A stretch of 64,000 bases of DNA from Obscuribacter phosphatis_A (lineage in GTDB: Bacteria > Cyanobacteriota > Vampirovibrionia > Obscuribacterales > Obscuribacteraceae). Shown in pieces: positions 9,025 through 16,831 of the stretch. Made by a program: the position numbers and the translations under genes. Within the stretch, counting starts at the first letter, position 1, and each line of letters begins with the position of its first letter. The stretch is taken from assembly GCA_017303615.1 (NCBI GenBank), contig JAFLCK010000015.1, positions 1 through 64,000 of the forward strand. The letters are read 5' to 3'. The notes under the pieces were generated by a model that worked only from the letters and a program-made list of their open reading frames with translations, had not been told where the DNA came from and ran no database searches.

Positions 9025-9867
9025 ATGAAGCCGGGCAGTGCGCGAGCCGCAGTGAGTTTCGGCCTGCGGATCGCTCTGCTGACGACCGTCCTGATCGTCG
9101 CCGGGCTCCATTTCTTCCAGCGAGATCTGCTGTACCTGTTGACCGATTCCGCAAGCGTCGCGCAAACGCTCGCGGCAACGGACAGTAGACGGGCGCGGGC
9201 ATGGCCCGATGCGCCCGGATTTCGCGGTGTTCTGTTTGAACCGGAGCAGCGCATTGCGACCGGTACCCTTCTCCTCTTTCACGGCAACGCGGGACATGCC
9301 GGCCATCGCGCTGACTATGCAGAGGAGGCCGGCCGGCATGGCTGGCGGGTGATCCTGCTCGAGTATCCGGGCTACGGGGCGCGGCCCGGAACGCCGGGAG
9401 AACAGGCCATCGTCGATGACGCGGTCGAATCGATCACGCTCGCTCGCCAACAGTTCGGCGGCCGACTGGTCCTCGCCGGCGAATCACTTGGGGCAGGAGT
9501 CGCAGCGGCGGCCATCGCGGCACTCCGGACACACGGGCAGACGGTTGACGGGCTGTTGCTGATCACACCCTGGGATCAACTCGCCAATGCCGTCGCACAT
9601 CACTATCCGTGGCTCCCGGTGCGGCTCCTGCTCAAGGAAAGCTACAGCAGCGTCGACAATCTCCGCGGGTACGATGGGCCGACGGTGGTTGTGGTCGCAG
9701 GAAGCGATCGCGTGCTTCCGGCGCGTTTGGGACGTTCACTCTTCGAGAACTTGCAGGGGAAGAAGGAGTTGCTGGTGGTCGACGGTGCGGACCACAACGA
9801 TTGGTACTACCACGTCGATGCCGCATGGTGGCAGCGGATCAGCGAGATGTTGGCAGGTGTCCGGTAG
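9025..9867 (+). CDS. Alpha/beta hydrolase, membrane-anchored (BEM46/DUF829-like)
   Basis: 280 residues. An N-terminal helix (residues 8-28, SFGLRIALLTTVLIVAGLHF) anchors the protein. The hydrolase domain shows the oxyanion segment LLFHGNAGH, a YPGYG loop, the nucleophile elbow GESLGAG (Ser), an acidic residue in AGSDRVLP and the catalytic His in DGADHNDWY, so the triad is complete. It belongs to the family of GNAGH-type serine hydrolases whose substrates are mostly unknown. The ATG at 9025 is preceded by CAGGAGA at a normal distance; an upstream in-frame start at 8995 is poorer. Confidence 0.85.
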   Translation: MKPGSARAAVSFGLRIALLTTVLIVAGLHFFQRDLLYLLTDSASVAQTLAATDSRRARAWPDAPGFRGVLFEPEQRIATGTLLLFHGNAGHAGHRADYAEEAGRHGWRVILLEYPGYGARPGTPGEQAIVDDAVESITLARQQFGGRLVLAGESLGAGVAAAAIAALRTHGQTVDGLLLITPWDQLANAVAHHYPWLPVRLLLKESYSSVDNLRGYDGPTVVVVAGSDRVLPARLGRSLFENLQGKKELLVVDGADHNDWYYHVDAAWWQRISEMLAGVR

Positions 9868-10076
9868 GCGCTGTCGAGGGACTGAGCAAGAGGAGGCGGC
9901 GACGAATTCGACCAACGGCTTGGTATCTTCGATGGGCTGGATCAGCACCTCAGCCCTCGCCGATCTCCGCCGCCGTCCAGGCGATTGACCGCTGCGCACG
10001 CCGGCGCTAGAGTGCGCTGCCGGCACGAAGGCCGGCGTTGCCACCGGCCGCCTGCACGCGGCAGGAGGAGTGGGGC

Positions 10077-10526
10077 ATGGCTTCGACACAGGCACACGGG
10101 CGCAGCTTCATCCGCCATCCGGCGGACATACCGGTTGACATCGATATCGACGCCGCGCATCGCCGCGCCGAACGGCGGCTGAAGGACGTCAGCGAGGGTG
10201 GCCTGGCGTGTCGCAGTCGACGACCGCTGCCTGTGGGTTCACCGGTTCTGCTGTCGATTCCGCTCGTGCAGCCGCCGTTTCGCGCTGCCGGCGTGGTGGT
10301 CTGGTGCCGCCGGCAGGGTGCGGTCTACGAGGTCGGCATCCGTTTTGACGACGCCGACGACCTCTTCGCCGCGCGCATGGTCGAGCAGGTGTGCCAGATC
10401 GAGCGCTACCGGCAGCAGGTCCTGCGCGACGAGGGGAGGGTGCTCGACGCCGAGGCGGCGGCACGCGAATGGATCGAGCGTTACGCCGCCGGCTTTCCGG
10501 GCTTCGGCAACGGCAGCACCCACTGA
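10077..10526 (+). CDS. PilZ domain protein (predicted c-di-GMP binding)
   Basis: 149 residues. The N-terminus carries FIRHPADIPVDI and, about 20 residues on, LKDVSEGGLACRS. This matches the PilZ pattern RxxxR...(D/N)xSxxG, with RHPAD in place of the usual RxxxR (only one Arg is certain), then a VVVWCRRQG...YEVGIRF strand pair typical of the barrel. A C-terminal helix (residues 100-140) is charged. PilZ proteins bind cyclic di-GMP and modify motility or exopolysaccharide output. The ATG at 10077 has GCAGGAGGAG upstream. It stands alone, followed by a gene remnant. Confidence 0.8.
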   Translation: MASTQAHGRSFIRHPADIPVDIDIDAAHRRAERRLKDVSEGGLACRSRRPLPVGSPVLLSIPLVQPPFRAAGVVVWCRRQGAVYEVGIRFDDADDLFAARMVEQVCQIERYRQQVLRDEGRVLDAEAAAREWIERYAAGFPGFGNGSTH

Positions 10527-10538
10527 CGGGCATTCGGG

Positions 10539-10640
10539 CGGATCTACATCAACGCCGGCAGGCGTGGCTATCTGGTCGGCATTGCGCCGTCGGTCGTCGT
10601 CGACCTGCTGCAGCCCGAACTGGTCGAGGTCGCTGCCTGA
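10539..10640 (+). pseudogene. YbaK/ProX-type deacylase remnant (C-terminal 33 residues)
   Basis: Directly after the PilZ stop an open frame reads RIYINAGRRGYLVGIAPSVV and ends in TGA. This matches the C-terminal end of YbaK-type Cys-tRNA(Pro) deacylases (vNAGxRGxxxGLAPxDL). There is no start codon or upstream part, so it is the tail of a gene lost by deletion. The identification rests on a short motif and is tentative. Confidence 0.5.
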
Positions 10641-10685
10641 GGCCCGCCGGCTGCTGCGTCGGTGGAGACGGCGACGCCTTCGCTC

Positions 10686-10902
10686 AGAGGTTGTGAATAA
10701 ATCTACTGCGCGACCGATCTGCTGCGTTGTTCAGTCGCTCCCGCCCACGGCCGGCTTTGCACAGCCGGCCGGCTACGGCGGCGCGCAGCATGCTGCGCTA
10801 AACCCCGCCTTCGCCCTCGCCTATCCACTTGATATGTCTCGTCGTTCGCTCCATCGCGCCTTGCAGCTCGGCCTGCTCGCGACGATTTCTTCACAGCCTC
10901 TC
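10686..10902. mobile_element. MITE-like element of about 217 bases with terminal inverted repeats
   Basis: The left end (10685-10703) and the inverted right end (10884-10902) match at 16 of 19 positions, around the shared core GAGG(T/C)TGTGAA(T/G)AAATC. The interior is non-coding, has a palindromic GCCGGC-rich middle (about 10750-10775) and carries no transposase. Size and ends fit a non-autonomous miniature inverted-repeat element. The right end includes the stop codon of the neighbouring channel gene (10901-10903), so insertion occurred at the very end of that gene. No target-site duplication could be made out. Confidence 0.55.
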
Positions 10903-13360
10903 AGGCAGCGCCGGCATCGCGCGGCGCTTCCGCCTGCGGTGCGATGCGCACCGCCAGCGGCTGCGAGGTATCCAGGTGCAGGTCCCGCTGCGGGAACGGG
11001 ATGGCGATGCCCGCGGTTCCCAGCCTTTTCTCGATCGCGTAACGCAGGTCGCTGTCCACCCGGCGCCCCGGCGCCCGTTGCGGTCCGAGTTCGACCCAGA
11101 AAACCAGCACCAGCAGCAGCGCGCTGTCGGCGAAGTCCTCGAAGAAGACCTCGGGCGGCGGATCCTTGAGCACCTCGCCATGATCCTGGGCGCAGCCGGC
11201 GATGATTTCGGCGGCGCGGCGGGTCGGTGAGCCATAGGCGATGCCGATGCGCAGCTCGCGCCGGATGCGCGGGTTGGAGTAGGTCCAGTTGACCACCTGG
11301 TTCTCGAGAAAACTCGAGTTCGGAATCAATGCCTCGACGCCGTCGAAGCCGCGCACCGTCGACGCGCGCAGGTCGACGGCGACGACATGGCCCGTTGTTC
11401 CGCCGAGCTGGATGATGTCGCCGACGCGGATCTTGCGCTCGAAGAGGACGATGATGCCGCTGATGACGTTCTTGATGATCGTCTGCGTGCCGAAACCGAC
11501 GCCGATCGCCAGCGCACCGCCGAGAAAGGCGAAGACCGTCAGCGGAATGCGCGCCAGGTTGAGGATGAAGACCACCAGCAGCACGCCGAGTGCGATCATC
11601 GCCCAGCGGCGAATGACGCTGGCGAGCTGCTGGTCGACGCCGAAGCGCTGCACCATCACCCGTTGCAGCCGCCGCGACAGCGCTGCGAACAGCCAGTAGC
11701 CGAGCAGGAACAGGAGCAGTGCGCCGATGCTCTTGCCGACGGTGACGCCGTAACTGACGGTGACGCTCTTGCCGTCGATGATCGTCGATTCGTCGACGGC
11801 GAACATCTCGAAGTTCCAGATTCCCTTCAGCGTCTCGGTGACCTGTGCGGCGGCGAGCCTCCAGTCGCCGGAGTGCGCGCCGCTGCCGCTGAAGCCGAAA
11901 TCCGCGAGCCAGCGTTCGAGCTGTCGCAACAGTGCGGTCCCCATCCGTTCGACCCGTTCGAAAGCCAGGCTCCGCTCGCGCAGGGCGGCCAGCAGCTCCG
12001 CCTGTTGCGCTGCCGTTGTGGCACCGGGAGTGCCTGCCGCGATGCGCGCTTCCTCTTCGCGGACTTCGGCCCGCGCCTCCTGCGCGAGCTGCTGCACGAG
12101 TTGGCGGCGGCTTTCGAGTTCGTCGCGGGTGCGGGTCAGCCAGGCGACGACAGCCTGCCGGGTCGCCGCATCCTGCGACTGAAAGCCGACGTAACGCTGC
12201 GCCCAGGCGTCGATGCTCTCCTGCGCCACCGTCTGTACCCAGCTCAGTGCCAGCAGGCGGATGCGGTCGCTCTCCAGTCGTGCATCGAGCAGGTGCAGGC
12301 GCTGTGCCGACTGTGCGCTGCCGCGGCCGGCGGCGGCGACGAGGCGTTCGCGCTCTGCCGCGTGACGGCTGTTCTCGGCAAGCAGCCGTTCGGCTTCCGA
12401 GTTGATCTGCTTCAGCTCCTTGCGCAACAGCGCCTGCTGCTGCTCGAGGTCGTCCTTGCTCAGTTCCTGCCCTGGCAGAACCCGGACCAGAACCCGTTCC
12501 ATCTCCGTGTCGCGCGCCTGCAGTGCTTTCGTTTCGGCGGCGATCTTGTCCTTCGCCAGGCCGATGTTGACGAGCTGCGTCTCCGCCAGCTTGCGGCGCA
12601 GCAGGTTCGTGTCACGCTGGTCGCGCTCGTGGTCGGTTGCCTCGTCACCGCGTGCGCGGCTCAACCGGTCCTCGGCCAGACGGACCGCCTCGCTCGCCTT
12701 GCGGTGTTCGTCGAGTTGCCCCGTCTGCAGCGTGTCGAGCGCGCGGTCGGCGGCCTTCAGCCGCTGCATGAGGTTGCGCACCGCCTGTTGCGCGTCGCGC
12801 AGCGTATCGACGCGCAACGCCGGGTACGGCCCCGGGCCGCTCAAGCTGGCGAGCAGATCCTGCTGCTGCAGGTCTGTCGGGCGCGGTCGCTCGAGGTTCT
12901 CGAGGTCGTCGAGCAGCTTGATCTGCTCGCCGTAGGAGACGACGAGGCGGTCGAGCAGCCGACGCCGGTCGCTGACCAGCGGATCCTCGGTTGGTCGCGC
13001 AACCCCCTGCTCGAGCCGGAATGCCTCCTGCTGCCGGCGCGCCTCGGCCAGGTTGCGCGCCGCCTTGTCGCGCGGCTTCTCAGCCGGCTCGGCGCTCGCT
13101 GCCGGTGGCGCGCTGTTCGCCTTCGACCACGGAAACTGCGCCTCCGCCGGCGTGCCGAGCAGCAGCAGGAGCAGGGCGAGCAACGGCTGCCAGGCGAGCG
13201 ACTGGCGCCACCAGGCAGCAGGTTCGGCAGGCAGCGGGCGGCGGCCGGCGTGGCGCTGCCGCGCGGGCGAAGGCGCATGCCGACGAACGGCAGAAGGCGC
13301 TTCGTTGCCGGCGGCGCCGGTCAGGGGGGCGGGGGAGCCGTCTGCTGGTGTTCTCATCAT
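10901..13360 (-). CDS. MscK/MscM-like mechanosensitive channel
   Basis: About 819 residues: basic N-terminal leader and hydrophobic signal (LLALLLLLLGTPAEAQ), a long periplasmic coiled-coil region (residues about 90-400, rich in Glu/Arg/Gln), several membrane helices, and a C-terminal MscS core. The core shows FLGGALAIGVGFGTQTI (pore helix), NVISGIIVLFERKIRVGD, and ALIPNSSFLENQVVNWT, all typical MscS signatures. It should release solutes on hypo-osmotic shock. The start at 13360 (ATGATG) is a choice among several candidates without a good ribosome site, so the first 60 residues are uncertain. The stop lies inside the right end of the MITE-like element. Confidence 0.85.
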   Translation of the reverse strand: MMRTPADGSPAPLTGAAGNEAPSAVRRHAPSPARQRHAGRRPLPAEPAAWWRQSLAWQPLLALLLLLLGTPAEAQFPWSKANSAPPAASAEPAEKPRDKAARNLAEARRQQEAFRLEQGVARPTEDPLVSDRRRLLDRLVVSYGEQIKLLDDLENLERPRPTDLQQQDLLASLSGPGPYPALRVDTLRDAQQAVRNLMQRLKAADRALDTLQTGQLDEHRKASEAVRLAEDRLSRARGDEATDHERDQRDTNLLRRKLAETQLVNIGLAKDKIAAETKALQARDTEMERVLVRVLPGQELSKDDLEQQQALLRKELKQINSEAERLLAENSRHAAERERLVAAAGRGSAQSAQRLHLLDARLESDRIRLLALSWVQTVAQESIDAWAQRYVGFQSQDAATRQAVVAWLTRTRDELESRRQLVQQLAQEARAEVREEEARIAAGTPGATTAAQQAELLAALRERSLAFERVERMGTALLRQLERWLADFGFSGSGAHSGDWRLAAAQVTETLKGIWNFEMFAVDESTIIDGKSVTVSYGVTVGKSIGALLLFLLGYWLFAALSRRLQRVMVQRFGVDQQLASVIRRWAMIALGVLLVVFILNLARIPLTVFAFLGGALAIGVGFGTQTIIKNVISGIIVLFERKIRVGDIIQLGGTTGHVVAVDLRASTVRGFDGVEALIPNSSFLENQVVNWTYSNPRIRRELRIGIAYGSPTRRAAEIIAGCAQDHGEVLKDPPPEVFFEDFADSALLLVLVFWVELGPQRAPGRRVDSDLRYAIEKRLGTAGIAIPFPQRDLHLDTSQPLAVRIAPQAEAPRDAGAA

Positions 13361-13477
13361 GGTGCGGCCGATGGTAGCGCAAAGCGCTCGTTCCGTGCTG
13401 CAGGCTGCGCTTGCCGGAGAGTTTGGCGGCTCGTCGAGGGGGGCCATACACCTTGGCCGACGCCTCTCGGCTCTTGC

Positions 13478-13585
13478 TTGCATGAAACACCGGCGTTGCT
13501 GCAGAGAGCCGCGGCGATCAGCGCCGATCATCCGCCCGGGCGTCTGGAGAAGGAATGGTGGGCTGGCTTGAATTACCAATGCTAG
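13478..13585 (+). pseudogene. Decayed copy of the downstream VapC toxin (fragment)
   Basis: The frame reads LHETPALLQRAAAISADHPP and then diverges to a stop at 13583-13585. Bases 13479-13535 match 14073-14129 inside the intact PIN-domain gene at nearly every position (the first 42 bases are identical). The match stops where the catalytic VADAW segment should follow. It is therefore a partial duplicate of vapC lying upstream of the antitoxin gene, left by recombination or by decay of an earlier module. It cannot encode an active toxin. Confidence 0.8.
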
Positions 13586-13598
13586 AATACTGCAATTC
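13570..13598. promoter_or_regulatory. Possible VapB operator/promoter
   Basis: An AT-rich island upstream of vapB in otherwise GC-rich DNA. It is bounded by GAATT and AATTC in inverted orientation and contains TAGAAT, which could serve as a -10 box. VapB-type antitoxins usually bind an inverted repeat over their own promoter. The repeat is imperfect and the call rests on position and base composition only. Confidence 0.3.
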
Positions 13599-13625
13599 AT
13601 CGGATGAGTTTGCAGGGAGCAGAGC

Positions 13626-13850
13626 ATGAGAAGCACGATTACCGAACGTGGACAGACGGTCGTTCCGGCCGAGATTCGCCGGCAGTTTCACTTGAGCCCA
13701 GCCGATCGCCTGGAATGGGTGGTGGACGCACAGGGAATTCGCGTTGTGCCGGTACGAGCGAACCCCATCGCGGCGTTTCGCGGCCAGGGCAAGGGGGGGA
13801 GCACGCAGCGCCTGGTTCAGGGTCGCAGCGAGGAACTGGCCAGAGAATGA
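13626..13850 (+). CDS. vapB: VapB-type antitoxin, AbrB/MazE fold
   Basis: 74 residues. The N-terminus MRSTITERGQTVVPAEIRRQ is the swapped-hairpin AbrB DNA-binding motif (xxxTxxxRGQxxxPxEIR), and the C-terminal half (FRGQGKGGSTQRLVQ) is the flexible toxin-binding tail. It should neutralise the PIN-domain toxin and repress the operon. A GGGAGCAGAGC site precedes the ATG. The stop overlaps the toxin start (ATGA), the normal translational coupling of such modules. Confidence 0.9.
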   Translation: MRSTITERGQTVVPAEIRRQFHLSPADRLEWVVDAQGIRVVPVRANPIAAFRGQGKGGSTQRLVQGRSEELARE

Positions 13851-14254
13851 CCGTCTATCTGCTCGACACCTCGGCGCTCCTGACCCTGCGCGATGACGAA
13901 CCCGGTGCGCAACGTGTCAGCGAGTTGCTGGAGCAGGCCCAACTGGGAACGGCGCGCTGTTGTGGCTGCTTCATGTCGCTGATGGAGGTGCTGTATCGTG
14001 TCTGGCGCGACGAAGGCGAGGCCGCCGGCCGCCTGGCGCATGAGCAATGCCTGGCGCTTCCCATCGTCTGGCTGCATGAAACACCGGCGTTGCTGCAGAG
14101 AGCCGCGGCGATCAAGGCCGCTCATCCGCTATCGGTAGCCGATGCGTGGATTGCTGCGTCCGCGATCGAACAGGGAGCGATCCTGATCCACAAGGACCCG
14201 GAGTTCAAGGTGGTGCCGGTACTCCAGGAGATGCTGCCAGGGAACGGCCCGTAG
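13847..14254 (+). CDS. vapC: VapC-type toxin, PIN-domain ribonuclease
   Basis: 135 residues. The N-terminal VYLLDTSALL holds the first catalytic Asp, MEVLYRVWRDEGE gives the central Glu, and the ADAWIAASA block (residues about 96-104) supplies further acids, with IHKDPEF near the end; the acidic quartet of a PIN nuclease is present. VapC enzymes cut RNA, commonly tRNA or rRNA. The ATG overlaps the antitoxin stop by four bases. Part of this gene (14073-14129) is duplicated at 13479-13535. Confidence 0.9.
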   Translation: MTVYLLDTSALLTLRDDEPGAQRVSELLEQAQLGTARCCGCFMSLMEVLYRVWRDEGEAAGRLAHEQCLALPIVWLHETPALLQRAAAIKAAHPLSVADAWIAASAIEQGAILIHKDPEFKVVPVLQEMLPGNGP

Positions 14255-14348
14255 TTCCGGGAGCTCCGTTCAGAGTGGCGAGGGCGCAGTGGCCGCTGCC
14301 AGCCACCAGCCGCCAGAGCCTTTCTGGCAGCACCCCTGCGGATTGCCC

Positions 14349-15440
14349 CTACTGCCCCGGATTCTGCAGCCGATCGCCGAACAGGCCGGCGATCGTTTCG
14401 TAGTGGCTGAGGACCGTTTTCTCGAAGAGTTCGGGGTGGACCCGGCATTCATACTCGCTGGTTGCCGAAAAACCTCCGGTGTAGCCGGTATTCAGCCCGC
14501 CGAAGCGCGCCGCCAGGCTGGCGACGTTGAGTGCGATGAGCGCGACGTTCTTCGCCGTGTCGGTCGCCTTGCTGCCGTCGCTGGTGGTATTGACGAGTTC
14601 GCCGATCTCGTCGGTGGCGACCGTCTCCTGCAGCGAGATGCGCGCCTTGTTGCCTTCCGGAGTGATGAAGGCGTAGCGCGTGACGGCGTCCACGAAGCTT
14701 GCCGCCGCCCGCGTGCTGACCTTGCCGCTGCTCCAGAAACTGCTGTCCGGAGTCAGTTGGCCGCCGAGAACGGTCAGACGGACCTTGAGCACCGTCGCGC
14801 CGAGGCCGGTGGCGATCCGGTTCTCGATCTGCTGCGTCTGGGCGGCGGCAAAGCCACCCGAGAAACGCGTGCCGAAGGTGAGGAAGTCGTCCTGCTTCTT
14901 GCGGCCGAAGGAAAAGCTCGGCATGAACTGCGTCTCGTCGATCAGGTGCAGCGGCAGCCCCCGCGCCGTGAAGAACAGTCCCTTGCCGGCTTTCGCATCC
15001 TGCTCGCTGGGCAGCGGTTGCAGCCCGGAGGCGGCGAGTTCGGCAAACTCGGGCAGGGCAGCGAGTTCGGCGTGCTCGACCACCTCGATGCCGCGGGCGC
15101 GCAACTGGGCGACCGTCTGTTCGTAGAACGCTTCGGTGATCGCCTGCAACTGCTCGTTGCTGCTGCCGACGAGCCGGATCGACACGTCGGAGTCGGCGCC
15201 GATCATCGCCTCGAGGCCGCTGAGGGACTTGCTGTAGCGCAGTTCGCTGACGAAATCGGCCATGAAGCTGGTGATCACGACGCGCCGGACCGACGTCAGC
15301 ACATCCGGATTCTCGACGCGGACGATTTTCGCCGCCTGCGCCTTGAGGTCGGCCGGCGCGTCGGGCGCAGCGGCATTGACGGGCGCCAGTGCGACGACGA
15401 GAGCGGTGGCGAAGAGCAGCTTCCTGAGCAGGATTTTCAC
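14349..15440 (-). CDS. Uncharacterised exported protein
   Basis: 363 residues with a clear signal peptide (MKILLRKLLFATALVVALAP, cleavage near NAAAPDA). The mature protein is an alpha/beta mixture with a Gly/Ser-rich middle (FGTRFSGGFAAAQTQQ) and a helical, Ala-rich C-terminal part (VALIALNVASLAARFGG). No cysteine-rich, catalytic or membrane-insertion motif stands out. I do not recognise the family; Rhodocyclaceae carry similar proteins of unknown role. It is a single gene, convergent with vapBC, with 94 bases between the stops. Confidence 0.7.
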   Translation of the reverse strand: MKILLRKLLFATALVVALAPVNAAAPDAPADLKAQAAKIVRVENPDVLTSVRRVVITSFMADFVSELRYSKSLSGLEAMIGADSDVSIRLVGSSNEQLQAITEAFYEQTVAQLRARGIEVVEHAELAALPEFAELAASGLQPLPSEQDAKAGKGLFFTARGLPLHLIDETQFMPSFSFGRKKQDDFLTFGTRFSGGFAAAQTQQIENRIATGLGATVLKVRLTVLGGQLTPDSSFWSSGKVSTRAAASFVDAVTRYAFITPEGNKARISLQETVATDEIGELVNTTSDGSKATDTAKNVALIALNVASLAARFGGLNTGYTGGFSATSEYECRVHPELFEKTVLSHYETIAGLFGDRLQNPGQ

Positions 15441-15587
15441 GGCGGGACTCCCGGCTGGTGGTCAAGGGCCGGCATTCTAACGCCACCGCGGCCGCCGCGT
15501 CGATCGCCGCCACCGCTTCCGGGCGGGCGAGGCCGGCATTCCGGCTGCCGTCTCGCCGCTGCGCCGACCTTGGCAGCCTGTGGTCGT

Positions 15588-15884
15588 TCAGTCGGCTTCG
15601 ATGCCCGCCCGCAGTGCCGCGGCCAGCACGGCGTCGCGCAAGGCCGCGTTGCGCGCCAGCGGACCGCCGATGCGCCGGCCGCTCAGCACGCCGTCCATGC
15701 GGTCGCCGAACAGCACCAGCGCATGGTCGCGGTCCCGCTGGCGCGAGCTCCACAGCAAGCCGCCCACGCCGGGATCGAAGCTCTCGGGAACGAACGCGGT
15801 GTCGTGGATGACATGGATCACCCGGCCCGCCGGCCAGCGGTCGAACCGGGGATCGAGGGGCGGGACCGGCGCGCGGCAACTCAA
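15588..15884 (-). pseudogene. RES-domain toxin, internally deleted
   Basis: The N-terminal part reads DPRFDRWPAGRVIHVIHDTA and ESFDPGVGG, the entry strand of RES-domain toxins. It then jumps to LLWSSRQRDRDHALVLFGDR, which belongs to the C-terminal part of the same family. About 100 residues of the catalytic core, including the Tyr/Arg/Ser surface, are missing. RES toxins such as ParT use NAD+, degrading it or modifying a target with ADP-ribose. The TTG start (15882-15884) overlaps the stop of the antitoxin frame, the usual coupled order. With 98 residues left it should be inactive. Confidence 0.7.
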
Positions 15885-16556
15885 GCCGCGTTCCCCTCGG
15901 CGTCGTGCTGCGCCGCCCGCACGACCGCGCCCGGATCGCTGGTCAGCAGATCCACCGGGCGCGCGCTGCCAGGCAGAGCACCGTTGTTCGAGCTGAACCA
16001 CAGCGCCAGCTTTCCAGGGCGCCTTGCGCCCGCCGAAGGCCTCCAGCACCTCCTGCACCGCCTTGATCGGCTTGCCATTCTCGAACTGGAAGGCGGGATG
16101 GACATCGCGGTCACGCGCCGCCTTGTCCGGATGCGGCACGGCGAACACCTGGCGACGTTTCCGCCAGTTGTCGGCCAGGGCCGTGCGGTTGCTGGCCTGG
16201 GAGCCGTTGGCGTCGGCCAACTGCTCGGCGGAGAAGTAGCCAAACTCGTTGAGGATGCGCGCGTGCCGATGCGCGAGCCGCTGCGCCATCGCGAGATCGA
16301 CGGCGCTCGGCGCGAGCATGCGGGCGGCCATGAAGTCGACCACTTCCTCCATCCGGTCCTCCCGCACGGCCGCGATCTTCTCGGCCAGCAGCCGGTCGAG
16401 CAGTGGCAGCGAAGCCAGCAGCGTGCTGCAGGCCGCCTCGTCGACCACCTCGAGGACGTAAGCGCGGCCGGCGCCTGGGTCACGCCCCGGCTCGCCGCGA
16501 TACGGCTGCACCGTGAGCACGTCTCCCTGCAGCGTGAGCGATGCTGTCTTCGCCAT
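15881..16556 (-). pseudogene. Xre/MbcA-ParS-like antitoxin of the RES pair, frameshifted
   Basis: The product reads about 180 residues in one frame to KAPWK and continues, one base shifted, as LALWFSSNNGALPGSARPVD to a stop at 15881. Together these rebuild a complete RES-partner antitoxin, with DNA-binding helices (LADANGSQASNRTALADNW) and the DUF2384-type C-terminal region. The shift is one extra A in AAA of the sense strand (T run 16011-16013 on +), which could be a mutation or a consensus error. A GGGAGG site precedes the ATG at 16556. The partner toxin is also broken, which favours real decay. Confidence 0.75.
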
Positions 16557-16831
16557 GGCATGCACCTCCCCGAGGGAAGGTGCTGTTCCGGGCTCTGGCC
16601 GTGCTCAAGCCCGTTTCCAGGCGCGTATAGTGCCATTCCGGAAATGGTCAATTGGACATGAACAACGAGTTACGCGGCTTGTTGCCGAGTTTCGGTGTGA
16701 CTTTTTGCCACATTTTCGCTACGGCTGCCGCGCTATACCATCCGCCCCCATTCCACTGCTACCCGTTCGTTGTGCCGCAACGGCGAACGATCATTCCGAT
16801 CGGCGTGGCCAGTTCATACAAGGGGGTAGGC

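Noticed and set aside
11387..13585. A 732-codon plus-strand frame opposite the MscK-like channel
   Set aside because: It is an antisense shadow of a high-GC gene; only its last 36 codons are meaningful, as the vapC remnant.
14449..15879. Long minus-strand frame overlapping the exported protein gene in another register
   Set aside because: Arg/Ala-rich shadow without start signal or family motif; the 363-residue frame has the signal peptide.
16633..16647. CCATT...AATGG inverted repeat as operator of the decayed antitoxin
   Set aside because: Five-base arms only and a single occurrence; chance is likely.
16652..16831. Fur box upstream of the TonB receptor
   Set aside because: Only a weak match (around AACGATCATT at 16787) was seen; not enough for a site.
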